DNA of 64,000 nucleotides from Rhodothermia bacterium (GTDB lineage Bacteria; Bacteroidota; Rhodothermia; Balneolales; Balneolaceae): NCBI GenBank assembly GCA_030427885.1, contig JAUICM010000001.1, positions 186,001 to 250,000 of the forward strand, read 5' to 3'. Shown piece by piece: positions 46,593 to 57,702 of this stretch (position 1 is its first letter; each line of letters starts with the position of its first letter). The notes under the pieces were generated by a model. It saw only the letters and a program-made list of their open reading frames with translations, ran no database searches and was not told where the DNA came from. The position numbers and the translations under genes were made by a program.

Positions 46593-46944
46593 GAGGCTCA
46601 GCCTCAATGGGCGTACCACATAAGAGCTATGGAACGAGGGGAAAAGGTGAAGTTGTAAGAACAGAGTTTATTACACACACCTGAATCCCTCTCAAGAGGG
46701 GTCTTTTTGGCAAGGACATAAGCAAGCAAGGCCTTCAGGCCTGCGGCTAGATTAAAGGACGATGAGTTTTAGGGAATAAATTCTCACAAGCGGACACTTG
46801 TTTAGGTTGTAGATCCTTTAATGGAAGTCAGAGACTTCCGGGGCTGGTGCTTTTTAAGTCACAGACTTAAAAGAGCTGGGGTTTAGAATTAAAGGTTCGG
46901 ACCCTAAACGAGTCCGCTTGAAACGCTTATTATACCCACAGCTG
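46593..46944. other. Repeat-rich intergenic region
   Basis: No gene is seen in 352 bp. From left to right it holds a DUF559-type repeat (46668-46712, CCTGAATCCCTCTC-AAGAGGGG) and the short palindrome AGGCCTTCAGGCCTGCGG (46730-46747). Then come the duplicated YHS gene end (46751-46772) and AAGCGGACACTTGTTTAGG (46787-46805) with its inverted mate CCCTAAACGAGTCCGCTT (46902-46919). Two hairpins, GGAAGTCAGAGACTTCCGG and AAGTCACAGACTT, lie between those arms. Confidence 0.7.
46751..46772 (+). repeat. Duplicated 3' end of the YHS gene
   Basis: TAAAGGACGATGAGTTTTAGG repeats the coding end at 46573-46593 with a single C/T difference, in the third position of an Asp codon. The 180 bp between the copies contain dispersed-repeat DNA, so this looks like an insertion at a gene's 3' end with target duplication. 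Confidence 0.75.
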
Positions 46945-47691
46945 CTATATGATACTCAAGTCATAATAATTCCTCTTTTGTACATCTAACAAAAATACTT
47001 TATCAAAATCACTTTCAAATTGAATTTGAAGAATGCTGTCTGGAATATCGAACCAAGACGATGGCCGAAAACCATGTTTCACAAGTAGCAGCCAAAATTG
47101 GGAGCATTCAGGATGATTTGCTTTATAGTTGGGTAATTTTTGATTTTTTTCATCGATAGCACTTTTGATCCATTCAGGATCTAAATCCGTTTGAAAGCCG
47201 GCTCCATCGAATGTCCAGTAATTTCCATCTAGTTTAGCCGAATTATATATTCTTATTTTGCTAACGTCATCAGGAAGTATTTTTTTAAATCCATCGTACT
47301 TTCTGATCGATATAAAATCGTTTTCTTCTGGTATATTATTCCTAACAATTTCTGCAATTTTGGGTGCTAGGTTTTTAGCATTTATTTTGGTTCGATTAGC
47401 AAATGAAATAGTTACTTCTACAAACTTTCCGGTACTCTTAAAGAAGTTTTCACAAGCCAAATTAACAGTTCTTTCTTGAACTCTTTCTTCTTGCATTAAA
47501 CTGAATCCGTTGCTATCCGCTGGCTTTACTATTCTGCGGTGCTCAATTCCAAGCATTCTATCTTTGCTTTCCAAAATAAAATCAGGATTCTCATCTGAAA
47601 TATAGTCCATATCCGAGATATCAGGATAGCACTCTTGAAATATTTCCAAATGCCATCTTTCTCTTCCTTTTGAAAGTTCGTCTTGGGACAT
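46945..47691 (-). CDS. Hypothetical protein, possible PD-(D/E)XK-type fold
   Basis: A 248-residue cytosolic protein that I do not recognise. Near residues 35-54 the pattern NPDFILESKDRMLGIEHRRI has the spacing of a PD-(D/E)XK nuclease core with the Lys replaced by His; this is a weak suggestion only. The remainder (WTFDGAGFQTDLDPEWIKSAI and FWLLLVKHGF) has no evident motif. The gene is bracketed by inverted 10-bp sequences TTATACCCAC (46930-46939) and GTGGGTATAA (47704-47713). It is AT-rich beside its neighbours and stands alone among repeats, consistent with acquisition. Confidence 0.7.
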   Translation of the reverse strand: MSQDELSKGRERWHLEIFQECYPDISDMDYISDENPDFILESKDRMLGIEHRRIVKPADSNGFSLMQEERVQERTVNLACENFFKSTGKFVEVTISFANRTKINAKNLAPKIAEIVRNNIPEENDFISIRKYDGFKKILPDDVSKIRIYNSAKLDGNYWTFDGAGFQTDLDPEWIKSAIDEKNQKLPNYKANHPECSQFWLLLVKHGFRPSSWFDIPDSILQIQFESDFDKVFLLDVQKRNYYDLSII

Positions 47692-47703
47692 GGTGAATTA
47701 TTA

Positions 47704-47777
47704 GTGGGTATAACATACTATTAGGCGAACGAGTGTTCGCATAAATCCCATTTGGGGTATTATCCGAACAAGTCCGG
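47704..47777. repeat. Cassette-like boundary and short palindromes
   Basis: GTGGGTATAA (47704-47713) is the exact reverse complement of 46930-46939 on the other side of the orphan gene. Next come the perfect palindrome arms GCGAAC-GAGT-GTTCGC (47725-47740) and CCGAACAAGTCCGG (47764-47777). The latter two resemble the GCGGACACTTGTTTAGG units near 46787 and 46902. Confidence 0.6.
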
Positions 47778-47816
47778 TGTTTACATAGAGTAAGTGATAA
47801 GAATATCAAGCACAAA

Positions 47817-47854
47817 CAAAAAAGCCCCGAACATCAATGATAAACGGGGCTTTG
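47817..47854 (-). terminator. Rho-independent terminator of lon
   Basis: AAAGCCCCG and CGGGGCTTT form the stem, and on the minus strand the hairpin is followed by TTTTTTG. It lies 78 bases after the lon stop codon. Confidence 0.85.
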
Positions 47855-47931
47855 TAATTCCATCTTGTTCCGATGCTCTGCGTCGGAACGAACCGGCGGT
47901 AACGAGGCAGAGCATCGTTACCAGAAATGAT

Positions 47932-50457
47932 CTAGTTCAACACTTCCGTCTCCGATACTTTTCCGTTCTTGCCGGACACCGCTGTTTTGTGGGCATCGCT
48001 TACTTTGAAGAACTCGGCCGGATCAGTCTCTGATTTCTTCTCGAGAATGATATCCAGGAGCGAATCCATGCGTTCGAGGTAGTCTACTTCGAGGTTACCG
48101 ATCACGTCGGTCTCGATCTCGGCCACATCTTTCTCGTTCTTCTTAGGCAGCAATACTTTCTTAATACCGGCCCGTTTGGCAGCCAGTACTTTTTCTTTGA
48201 TACCACCTACAGGCAGTACCAGTCCACGCAGAGTGATCTCACCGGTAAGGGCGATGGTGCCTTTCACTTTACGCTGGGTGAAGATGGACGCGATGGCGGA
48301 CATCAGGGAAACCCCGGCAGAAGGACCGTCTTTTGGTACGGCACCCGCAGGTACGTGAATATGCAGATCCCAGTATTTAAAGGCCTCTTCCGGAATACCG
48401 ATCTCGTCGGCATGTGCTTTCAGATAGGAGATAGCCAGCATGGCCGATTCCTTCATCACATCACCGAGCTGTCCGGTGATATTCAGTCGACCAGAGCCTT
48501 TGGATACACTCGCCTCAATAAAGAGGATGTCGCCCCCGAATGGAGTCCAGGCAAGACCTGTCGCCACACCAGGTACAGTTGTTCGTTCAGCCACATCGCT
48601 GAAGAATTTCTGTTTACCGAGGAATTCCTCTACGTCTTTCTTGGTGACTTTAAAGGAGTCCAGTTCACCGGAAGCCACTTTAGCGGCCACACTACGGCAC
48701 AAAGCTCCGATCTGGCGGTCCAGGTTACGAACACCTGATTCACGGGTGTATTGGTCAATTACTTTCTCAACGGCTTTGTCGTCAATACTGATCTGATCGT
48801 CTTTCAGTCCGTTTTCGGTGGTCTGTTTCGGGATCAGGTATTTCTTGGCGATCTCGGTTTTCTCTTCGAGCGTATATCCGCTGATACTGATGATCTCCAT
48901 ACGGTCTCTCAATGGAGCCGGGATGGTTTCCAGTGAGTTGGCGGTTGCAATGAACAGCACTTTGGAAAGATCATATTCCAGTTCCAGATAGTTGTCGCTG
49001 AAGGTATCGTTCTGCTCCGGATCGAGCACCTCAAGCAGGGCAGAGGTGGGGTCGCCCCGGTAGTCGGCACCTACTTTATCGATCTCATCCAGCATGATCA
49101 CCGGATTTCCTTTTCCGGCTTTCTTCATGGAACGGATGATACGCCCGGGCAGCGCTCCGATATAGGTTCTTCTGTGACCACGGATCTCGGCTTCATCCCG
49201 GATACCACCGAGGCTGAAGCGTTCAAATTCTCTGTTTAAAGCACGTGCAATGGATTTACCCAGCGAGGTTTTACCCACACCCGGAGGTCCGTAGAAACAA
49301 AGGATAGGCGCTTTCATGTCCTGCTTCAGTTTCAGCACGGCCAGGTATTCAATAATACGTTTCTTGACCTTCTCAAGTCCGTAGTGGTCTTCGTCGAGGA
49401 TCTCACGTGCGTATTTCAGATCCAGTTTGTCTTCCGAATATTCTTCCCATGGCAGATCAAGGATCCATTCCACATAGCTGTGAATGATGCCGTAATTAGG
49501 GGAGGCGTTGGGGGTCATCTCCAGACGCTGAAGTTCTTTCTCCGCTACTTCTTTAGCGTGATCCGGTAATTTCTTTGACTCGAGCTTCTCACGGAGTTTA
49601 TCCACTTCCTGCTGTTCAGCATCTTCGCCCAGTTCTTCCTGAATGGCTTTCATTTGCTGACGAAGGTAAAACTCCCGCTGCTGGTCGTCGATATCGGATT
49701 TCACTTTGGTGCGGATCTTCTCGCTCATGTCCAGCACCTGGAGTTCCTGCTCGAGAAAGCCCATCACTTTGTCGAGGGTCTCCGAGAATTTGATCAGCTC
49801 CAGGATGCTCTGCTTCGACGCAATATCAACGCTCAGGTAGAACGCGATGAAGTTCAGCAGGAAGATCGGGTTGTTGATGTTATTCAGTGCAATAGCCGCT
49901 TCCGAAGGAATATTCGGCGACTTATTGATGATATCAACGGCGGTTTCCTTCACATTTCTTACAGAGGCGCTGAGTTCCAGTCCCTGAATGTCCATATCTT
50001 TATGGAACTTTTTGGTCTTGGCTCTGAAGTAAGGCTGTTCCTGAGTGAATTCCTCCACTTCAAATACTGCTTTACCCTGTATCACAATACTACGACTTCC
50101 GTCCGGCATCTTGATCAGCTTCAGGATCTGAGCCACGGTTCCCACTTTATGGAGATCATCATAACCGGGTTCTTCAATATCAATATCTTTTTGGGTAACC
50201 ACTCCAATGATCTTATCTCCGGCATAAGCTTCCTTCACCAGAGTAAGGGAACGGTCGCGGCCCACAGTGATTGGAACTACCACTCCCGGGAAAAGAACGG
50301 TATTCTTGAGTGGAAGGATGGGAAGGGTTTCAGGAACAGTAGCTTCAGTAAGAGCTTTTTCGTCTTCCTCTGACATCAGAGGAATAGCCTGCTCAAAATC
50401 TTCAAAATTGTCGTCTGAGTTTCCGAAATCGTTAAACAAGTCTAAGCGCGTTTTCAT
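47932..50457 (-). CDS. lon: ATP-dependent protease Lon
   Basis: An 841-residue cytosolic AAA+ protease. It has an N-terminal LON substrate-binding domain (LPILPLKNTVLFPGVVVPI), a central ATPase with Walker A GPPGVGKTS and Walker B VIMLDEIDK, and a C-terminal protease domain. The catalytic Ser713 is in PKDGPSAGVS and Lys754 in GGIKEKVLAAKRAG. The C-terminus is extended by about 40 residues rich in Lys, Ser and Glu. Monocistronic, with a good terminator downstream. Confidence 0.98.
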   Translation of the reverse strand: MKTRLDLFNDFGNSDDNFEDFEQAIPLMSEEDEKALTEATVPETLPILPLKNTVLFPGVVVPITVGRDRSLTLVKEAYAGDKIIGVVTQKDIDIEEPGYDDLHKVGTVAQILKLIKMPDGSRSIVIQGKAVFEVEEFTQEQPYFRAKTKKFHKDMDIQGLELSASVRNVKETAVDIINKSPNIPSEAAIALNNINNPIFLLNFIAFYLSVDIASKQSILELIKFSETLDKVMGFLEQELQVLDMSEKIRTKVKSDIDDQQREFYLRQQMKAIQEELGEDAEQQEVDKLREKLESKKLPDHAKEVAEKELQRLEMTPNASPNYGIIHSYVEWILDLPWEEYSEDKLDLKYAREILDEDHYGLEKVKKRIIEYLAVLKLKQDMKAPILCFYGPPGVGKTSLGKSIARALNREFERFSLGGIRDEAEIRGHRRTYIGALPGRIIRSMKKAGKGNPVIMLDEIDKVGADYRGDPTSALLEVLDPEQNDTFSDNYLELEYDLSKVLFIATANSLETIPAPLRDRMEIISISGYTLEEKTEIAKKYLIPKQTTENGLKDDQISIDDKAVEKVIDQYTRESGVRNLDRQIGALCRSVAAKVASGELDSFKVTKKDVEEFLGKQKFFSDVAERTTVPGVATGLAWTPFGGDILFIEASVSKGSGRLNITGQLGDVMKESAMLAISYLKAHADEIGIPEEAFKYWDLHIHVPAGAVPKDGPSAGVSLMSAIASIFTQRKVKGTIALTGEITLRGLVLPVGGIKEKVLAAKRAGIKKVLLPKKNEKDVAEIETDVIGNLEVDYLERMDSLLDIILEKKSETDPAEFFKVSDAHKTAVSGKNGKVSETEVLN

Positions 50458-50573
50458 TAGTAAGGATTTTTGTATTTCTGTGTATTACGCAAATACAAAG
50501 CCATCTGTGCCAGTAGTTCCAAAGAGTCAGAAAATATTGACCCTGTCAGGAATGTAGGGCAAAGTGTCAGGCT

Positions 50574-52082
50574 TTAGAAATGAATTTGGAATGCAGCCAC
50601 GGTAGCCCCTGAAATAGTGGGACTGGATTTAAAGGTCCTGGATAGAAACTGAGCTGCAACAGATAGATCGAAGTAACGGGTCTCAATACCGGTACCGAAA
50701 CTAAAGAATTTGGGTAATTCGGTGGCTAACTGAGTTCCTGCTCTCAATGGCCAGAACTTAAGCGGACGGATCTCGATGCCGGCTGATGCCACGAGTTTCC
50801 TGGAATTGAAGGCATTGTTTGTGAGTCCGATCGACAGATCACCCATGAGTTTGATCCTGTTCACTTCAAACAGAATTCCGCCATGCAAGGCAGTTGGCAG
50901 GATCACAGATATCCTGGAATCTTTCGATTGAACAGTGTTAAAAGGGTTGGCCGAAGAAAACTGATCCACATAATCGATAAACTGACCGGGAGCCCCTACA
51001 AAAGCATTATCTGCGGAAACAGATGGAAAACCGGCAACCGAAGTTGTGTCATTATGGAGAATGAGACTGGTGCCATCATCCGGATAGCTTACAAAGCCAA
51101 GGTCTGTAATGGAAAGAGAAAGACGCAGGGATTTTTGAGTTCTCTGCACGTTCTCGGAGATGGTAGAAAGGTCACTGCCCAATGTGATCAGGTAGGTAAA
51201 TCCGATATCGAGTCCGGCACCGTAGCCGTAAATCTCAAGAAGTGAGTTACTGATATTCGAGGTGAGTGCGTCTTCAGCAGGTGTACCTGCAAGGTATTGC
51301 CGGGTTGCAGTAGCGAAATTACCCGTTGTGATGTACTTGAAATCCTGAGTGTGAACAACCTGACCACCAATCTCCTGATATCTGTTTTTCCATGCGGCTT
51401 CCTGATAAGAACCAGCCATGACCAGTTTAGGAGCAATACCGATCGTAAACTCATCCAGCCTTGGAGTCATGTCGGTAAAGAATTTGAAGGTCTCAGCGTA
51501 TCCTATCGATACATCGTACAAAGACTGAAACCGGTGGATCAATGTACGGTCTAAGGTTTTGACGCCATCAATATCCTGGGTGAGAGCAGAATACCAGCCA
51601 AGCCCCGTTTCAAAGCTCGAAGAAGTCCTGTTTCTGAGTGCAAATGAAAATGCGCGGTCATCGTTCTTGATCTTGAATCCAACAAGAGTGACATCTCCCC
51701 GGGTTTGATGCAGAGAAGTAGAACTGCCATTGGGGTAGTTGTCTTCAATGATATCAGCCCGTTCAGAGGGGGAGATGAAGTAAGATCCCGGAGTGAAAGC
51801 GTAGATATAATCGGCGAAGTTACCACGCTGCTGGTTGATATCAGCAAAATTCTGAACACCATTGAAATAGGTGCCAACCACCATAAGTCCAAGGTCGTTG
51901 GATTTGATTCGATCCTGAATAACCAGGTTCGCCGGATTATAGAAGTTGGCGTTGTAATCGGTGATATATGTACTTCCTCCACCTCCAAGTGCTACATTTC
52001 GTGGAGTGAGTACAGGTTGTGCCCATGCCGATTGTACATAGCATAACCCAGCTAGCAATATAGCTGTGATTGTCCTTCTCAA
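50574..52082 (-). CDS. DUF5723-like outer-membrane protein
   Basis: A 502-residue secreted protein with signal peptide (ILLAGLCYVQSAWAQ). The mature N-terminus, LTPRNVALGGGGSTYITDYNANFYNPANLV, is the FadL/PorV-like start seen in DUF5723 proteins, and the C-terminus ends in a beta-barrel strand with terminal Phe (VAAFQIHF). The start is a TTG with GGAAC upstream. It follows uvrD by 21 bases and is probably co-transcribed. Function unknown. Confidence 0.82.
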   Translation of the reverse strand: MRRTITAILLAGLCYVQSAWAQPVLTPRNVALGGGGSTYITDYNANFYNPANLVIQDRIKSNDLGLMVVGTYFNGVQNFADINQQRGNFADYIYAFTPGSYFISPSERADIIEDNYPNGSSTSLHQTRGDVTLVGFKIKNDDRAFSFALRNRTSSSFETGLGWYSALTQDIDGVKTLDRTLIHRFQSLYDVSIGYAETFKFFTDMTPRLDEFTIGIAPKLVMAGSYQEAAWKNRYQEIGGQVVHTQDFKYITTGNFATATRQYLAGTPAEDALTSNISNSLLEIYGYGAGLDIGFTYLITLGSDLSTISENVQRTQKSLRLSLSITDLGFVSYPDDGTSLILHNDTTSVAGFPSVSADNAFVGAPGQFIDYVDQFSSANPFNTVQSKDSRISVILPTALHGGILFEVNRIKLMGDLSIGLTNNAFNSRKLVASAGIEIRPLKFWPLRAGTQLATELPKFFSFGTGIETRYFDLSVAAQFLSRTFKSSPTISGATVAAFQIHF

Positions 52083-52103
52083 TTGTTCCTATCTATCCGT
52101 CTG

Positions 52104-54404
52104 TTATTCGATGATCTGCAGAGGTGCTGCGCGTAACATCAACTTTTTTTGTCCTCTGTTCTTAAAAAATACGACAACTTTAGCATCCATTCCTAATCCT
52201 GAGCGACTTATGATCTTTCCGGGACCAAATTTGGCGTGCTCAACCAGTACGCCAACCTGAAATGGGTCTTCTCCATCCTGGAAATCATATTGAATGGTTG
52301 ATGTTGCCGATGACCTTGTTCTGCCAGTTGCAGGTTTCTGCCAGTCGTATTCTATCCTTGTATTATTAGAATGTTCCTTCTTAGTTGTGGTGTCGTCGCT
52401 GGTGAAACGATCTTTTCTCTGACTAATTGTTGAACCGGATTCGGTTCGTACCACGCCGGCGTCCACTTCATCCAGAAACCGGGAGCGTAGTTGTTGCTGC
52501 TCTTCCCCGAATTTGAAGCGGGTCTGACAATAGCTGAAATAGAGACGCTGTTCTGCCCGGGTGATCGCTACATAAAATAATCGGCGTTCTTCCTCGATAT
52601 CCGCTTCAAAGCCTTCACGGCCGCCCACAGGGAAGAGGTTCTCCTCTAATCCAACCACAAACACCACGGGAAACTCCAGGCCTTTGGAACCATGAACGGT
52701 CATCAGGGTTACAGCTGGTTTGTTCTCGTCGAATTTATCGCCATCAGTGATGAGACTGATCTCTTGCAGGAATGCACTTAGTGATGGTCTTGCAGCTCCT
52801 TTTTCGTAGTAGGAAATCGCATTCTGGAATTCGAGGATGTTCTCACGACGCATCATGGACTCGTGTGAGTTTTCTTCGACCAGTGCCTTCATATACCCTG
52901 ATTGTTCAAGCACGGCACGAGTCACTTCTGAGAGACTTCCGCCATTTTCGAGCTCTGCACTCAGGGTGTTGATCATATTTACAAAATCCCGGATCCGGAC
53001 TTTTGCGGGTTTATACACATTGGTTTCTTCCACGTGCTCCAGGATACTCCACACCGAACGTCCATTTTCCCTGGCTTCATTTCGAAGATCATTGATTGAT
53101 TTATTACCGATACCCCGAGATGGCTCGTTGATGATCCTGATCAGATTGGTCTCATCGTGTTTGTTCACCAGCAGTGTGAGATAGGCGAGTACGTCCTTGA
53201 TCTCTTTCCGTTGATAGAAGGAGAGGCCGCCGATCAGCTGATAGGCAATGTCATGTCGTCTCAGGGCTTCTTCAAAAACACGCGACTGATAATTGGTGCG
53301 GTACAGGATCGCAAATTCGTTATTTTTGTACCCGTGACGCATTTTAAGTTCAGTGATGTACTGCGCAACCCGGTTTGCTTCATCACGCTCATCATAATTC
53401 TTTAGCAGGATAACTGGATCACCGAGTCCCTGTTCGGTCCATAGTGTTTTGTCGAGCTGACGCGTATTCTGCTTAATGATGGAATCGGCACATTGCAGGA
53501 TAGACCGGGTAGACCGATAGTTCTGCTCCAGTGGAACCTGCTTGGCGTTTTCATAATCCTCCTTAAAGTTGAGGATATTGGAGATATCAGCGCCCCGGAA
53601 GGAATAAATACTCTGTGCATCATCGCCCACCACACAAATGTTATTGTATTTGGCGGCCAGCATTTTGGTCACTTTATACTGGGCATGGTTCGTATCCTGA
53701 TACTCATCAATAAGGATATACTTGAATCGATCCTGATATTTTTCGAGTAGTTCCGGATGTTCTTCAAATAACTCGATCGGCTTCACCAGCAGATCATCAA
53801 AATCCATGGCATTGCTCTGCTTAAGCCTTTTTATATAGATCGAATACACCTTGGCAGTGATGTCATCGAGAGTGGAACTGGCAAATTTATTCTGAAAGGT
53901 ATCCGGGTCGATCAGCTCGTTCTTGGCATCACTGATCTTATTACGGATCGTTTTAGGCTTGATCTCTTTGGGATCGAAATTCAGTTCCTGCAGAATCTGT
54001 TTGATCACCGTTTCAGAGTCACTGGTGTCATAGATGGTGAAATCAGTACCAAAGCCAATTTTCTCTGCTTCAAAACGAAGGATCTTCGAGAAGATAGAAT
54101 GAAAGGTTCCCATCCATAGTTTATTGGCTTTATCACCAATGAGATTATTGATCCGCTCTTTCATCTCCCGCGCTGCCTTATTGGTGAAGGTGAGGGCAAG
54201 GATCTCATTCGGAGCTGCCTTGAATTGCTGAAGGAGGTAGGCGATACGATAGGTGAGCACCCGTGTCTTTCCTGAACCCGCTCCGGCTACGATCAGCAGG
54301 GGACCATTGGTGTGGGTCACGGCTTCATACTGCTGCTTATTCAATCCCTTGAGGAAATCAGGGCCTTTAGGTGCTTCTTGGGGTTGCAGAGAGAATGTTT
54401 TCAT
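52104..54404 (-). CDS. UvrD/PcrA superfamily 1 DNA helicase
   Basis: A 766-residue 3'-5' helicase for repair and replication. Motif I is GAGSGKTRVLTYRIAYL, Ia is LALTFTNKAAREMKERI, motif II is ILIDEYQDTN, motif III is VVGDDAQSIYSFRGAD, motif IV is EQNYRST, motif V is TVHGSKGLEFPVVFVVG and motif VI is VAITRAEQRLYFSY. The C-terminal EDPFQVGVLVEHAKFGPGKI tail resembles the PcrA Tudor-like domain. PcrA-type is favoured over UvrD by that tail. Confidence 0.96.
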   Translation of the reverse strand: MKTFSLQPQEAPKGPDFLKGLNKQQYEAVTHTNGPLLIVAGAGSGKTRVLTYRIAYLLQQFKAAPNEILALTFTNKAAREMKERINNLIGDKANKLWMGTFHSIFSKILRFEAEKIGFGTDFTIYDTSDSETVIKQILQELNFDPKEIKPKTIRNKISDAKNELIDPDTFQNKFASSTLDDITAKVYSIYIKRLKQSNAMDFDDLLVKPIELFEEHPELLEKYQDRFKYILIDEYQDTNHAQYKVTKMLAAKYNNICVVGDDAQSIYSFRGADISNILNFKEDYENAKQVPLEQNYRSTRSILQCADSIIKQNTRQLDKTLWTEQGLGDPVILLKNYDERDEANRVAQYITELKMRHGYKNNEFAILYRTNYQSRVFEEALRRHDIAYQLIGGLSFYQRKEIKDVLAYLTLLVNKHDETNLIRIINEPSRGIGNKSINDLRNEARENGRSVWSILEHVEETNVYKPAKVRIRDFVNMINTLSAELENGGSLSEVTRAVLEQSGYMKALVEENSHESMMRRENILEFQNAISYYEKGAARPSLSAFLQEISLITDGDKFDENKPAVTLMTVHGSKGLEFPVVFVVGLEENLFPVGGREGFEADIEEERRLFYVAITRAEQRLYFSYCQTRFKFGEEQQQLRSRFLDEVDAGVVRTESGSTISQRKDRFTSDDTTTKKEHSNNTRIEYDWQKPATGRTRSSATSTIQYDFQDGEDPFQVGVLVEHAKFGPGKIISRSGLGMDAKVVVFFKNRGQKKLMLRAAPLQIIE

Positions 54405-54414
54405 TATGTACGTA

Positions 54415-54470
54415 CATCCCCCGTCATGCTATTCGCATGACACCCCCTTCAAAGGGGGAATTTCTGGGGG
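54415..54470. repeat. Repeat left of the DUF559 gene
   Basis: It contains GTCATGCTATTCGCATGAC (palindrome) and CCCCCTTCAAAGGGGGAATT (palindrome) followed by TCTGGGGG. Related CCCTC/GAGGG units occur at 54857-54916 on the other side of the gene and at 46668-46712. Confidence 0.7.
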
Positions 54471-54482
54471 CTATTCAATTAA

Positions 54483-54854
54483 TCAAGGTTTCAATTTGTT
54501 AACGATGCTTTGAAGGTATTGAAGAACTCCATCCAAATCCTTTTTGATATCCAGATCATCAATTCTTATGAATTGAACACCAAGTTCTTCAATTTCCTTT
54601 TGCCTTTTCTGATCCAATAATATTACAGATTCTGAGTCGTGGGAGTTACCATCAACTTCAATTGCAAGCAACAATTCATGACAAAAGAAATCAACGATAT
54701 AATTTTTTATTAGAATCTGCCTGTGGAACTCAACACCCAGTTTCTTTTTTTGAATTTCCTTCCATAACAGTACTTCACCTAAAGTACTATTCTTACTTAA
54801 TTCTCTTGCCAGAGATTTCAGTTTGGGATTATATGGAAGGATTTTATTAACCAT
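54483..54854 (-). CDS. DUF559 endonuclease-domain protein (Vsr-like fold)
   Basis: A 123-residue small protein. Residues about 30-72 show the Vsr-like PD-(D/E)XK pattern: EVLLWKEIQKKKLGVEFHRQ, VDFFCHE with Asp55, and LAIEVDGNSHD with Glu66 and Asp68. No mismatch-repair methylase is nearby. Proteins of this type are found as solitary genes bracketed by repeats in many genomes, as here (54415-54470 and 54857-54916). That suggests a mobile or selfish unit, lodged between valS and uvrD. Confidence 0.85.
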   Translation of the reverse strand: MVNKILPYNPKLKSLARELSKNSTLGEVLLWKEIQKKKLGVEFHRQILIKNYIVDFFCHELLLAIEVDGNSHDSESVILLDQKRQKEIEELGVQFIRIDDLDIKKDLDGVLQYLQSIVNKLKP

Positions 54855-54856
54855 TC

Positions 54857-54916
54857 GGAAAAGTCCCTCTTTGAAGGGGGATCATTAATTTCGTTCAGAA
54901 ATTAATATGGGGGATG
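54857..54916. repeat. Repeat right of the DUF559 gene
   Basis: CCCTCTTTGAAGGGGGATCA and, further on, AATATGGGGGATGTCC match the style of the repeat at 54415-54470 (CCCCCTTCAAAGGGGGAATT). An internal inverted pair, TTAATTTC and GAAATTAA, gives a hairpin. It lies directly upstream of the DUF559 start. Confidence 0.7.
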
Positions 54917-54931
54917 TCCTAAGACAAAGCC

Positions 54932-57595
<2,664 letters not shown>

Positions 57596-57635
57596 AACTT
57601 ATTCAGGGATTTAAACTTTGCTTTTAAGTTAAGAC

Positions 57636-57702
57636 CGAAAAGGCACAGAGGAGCAAAGGCACATAGTACGACGGACGCTTTGTGCCTCAGTGCCTTAGTC
57701 CC
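57636..57702. repeat. GTGCCT-rich intergenic repeat
   Basis: AAAGGCACAGAGGAGCAAAGGCACATAG and GCTTTGTGCCTCAGTGCCTTAG form an imperfect inverted pair between rsmB and valS. A related fragment, TTTGTGCCTCTTTGAGTACTC, follows the inositol monophosphatase gene near 23653. Sequences of this kind are common intergenic remnants. Confidence 0.55.

Noticed and set aside
49654-50373. A 239-codon plus-strand open frame opposite lon
   Set aside because: It is a shadow of the lon coding strand. It has no ribosome-binding site, no recognisable domain and mirrors lon codon structure.
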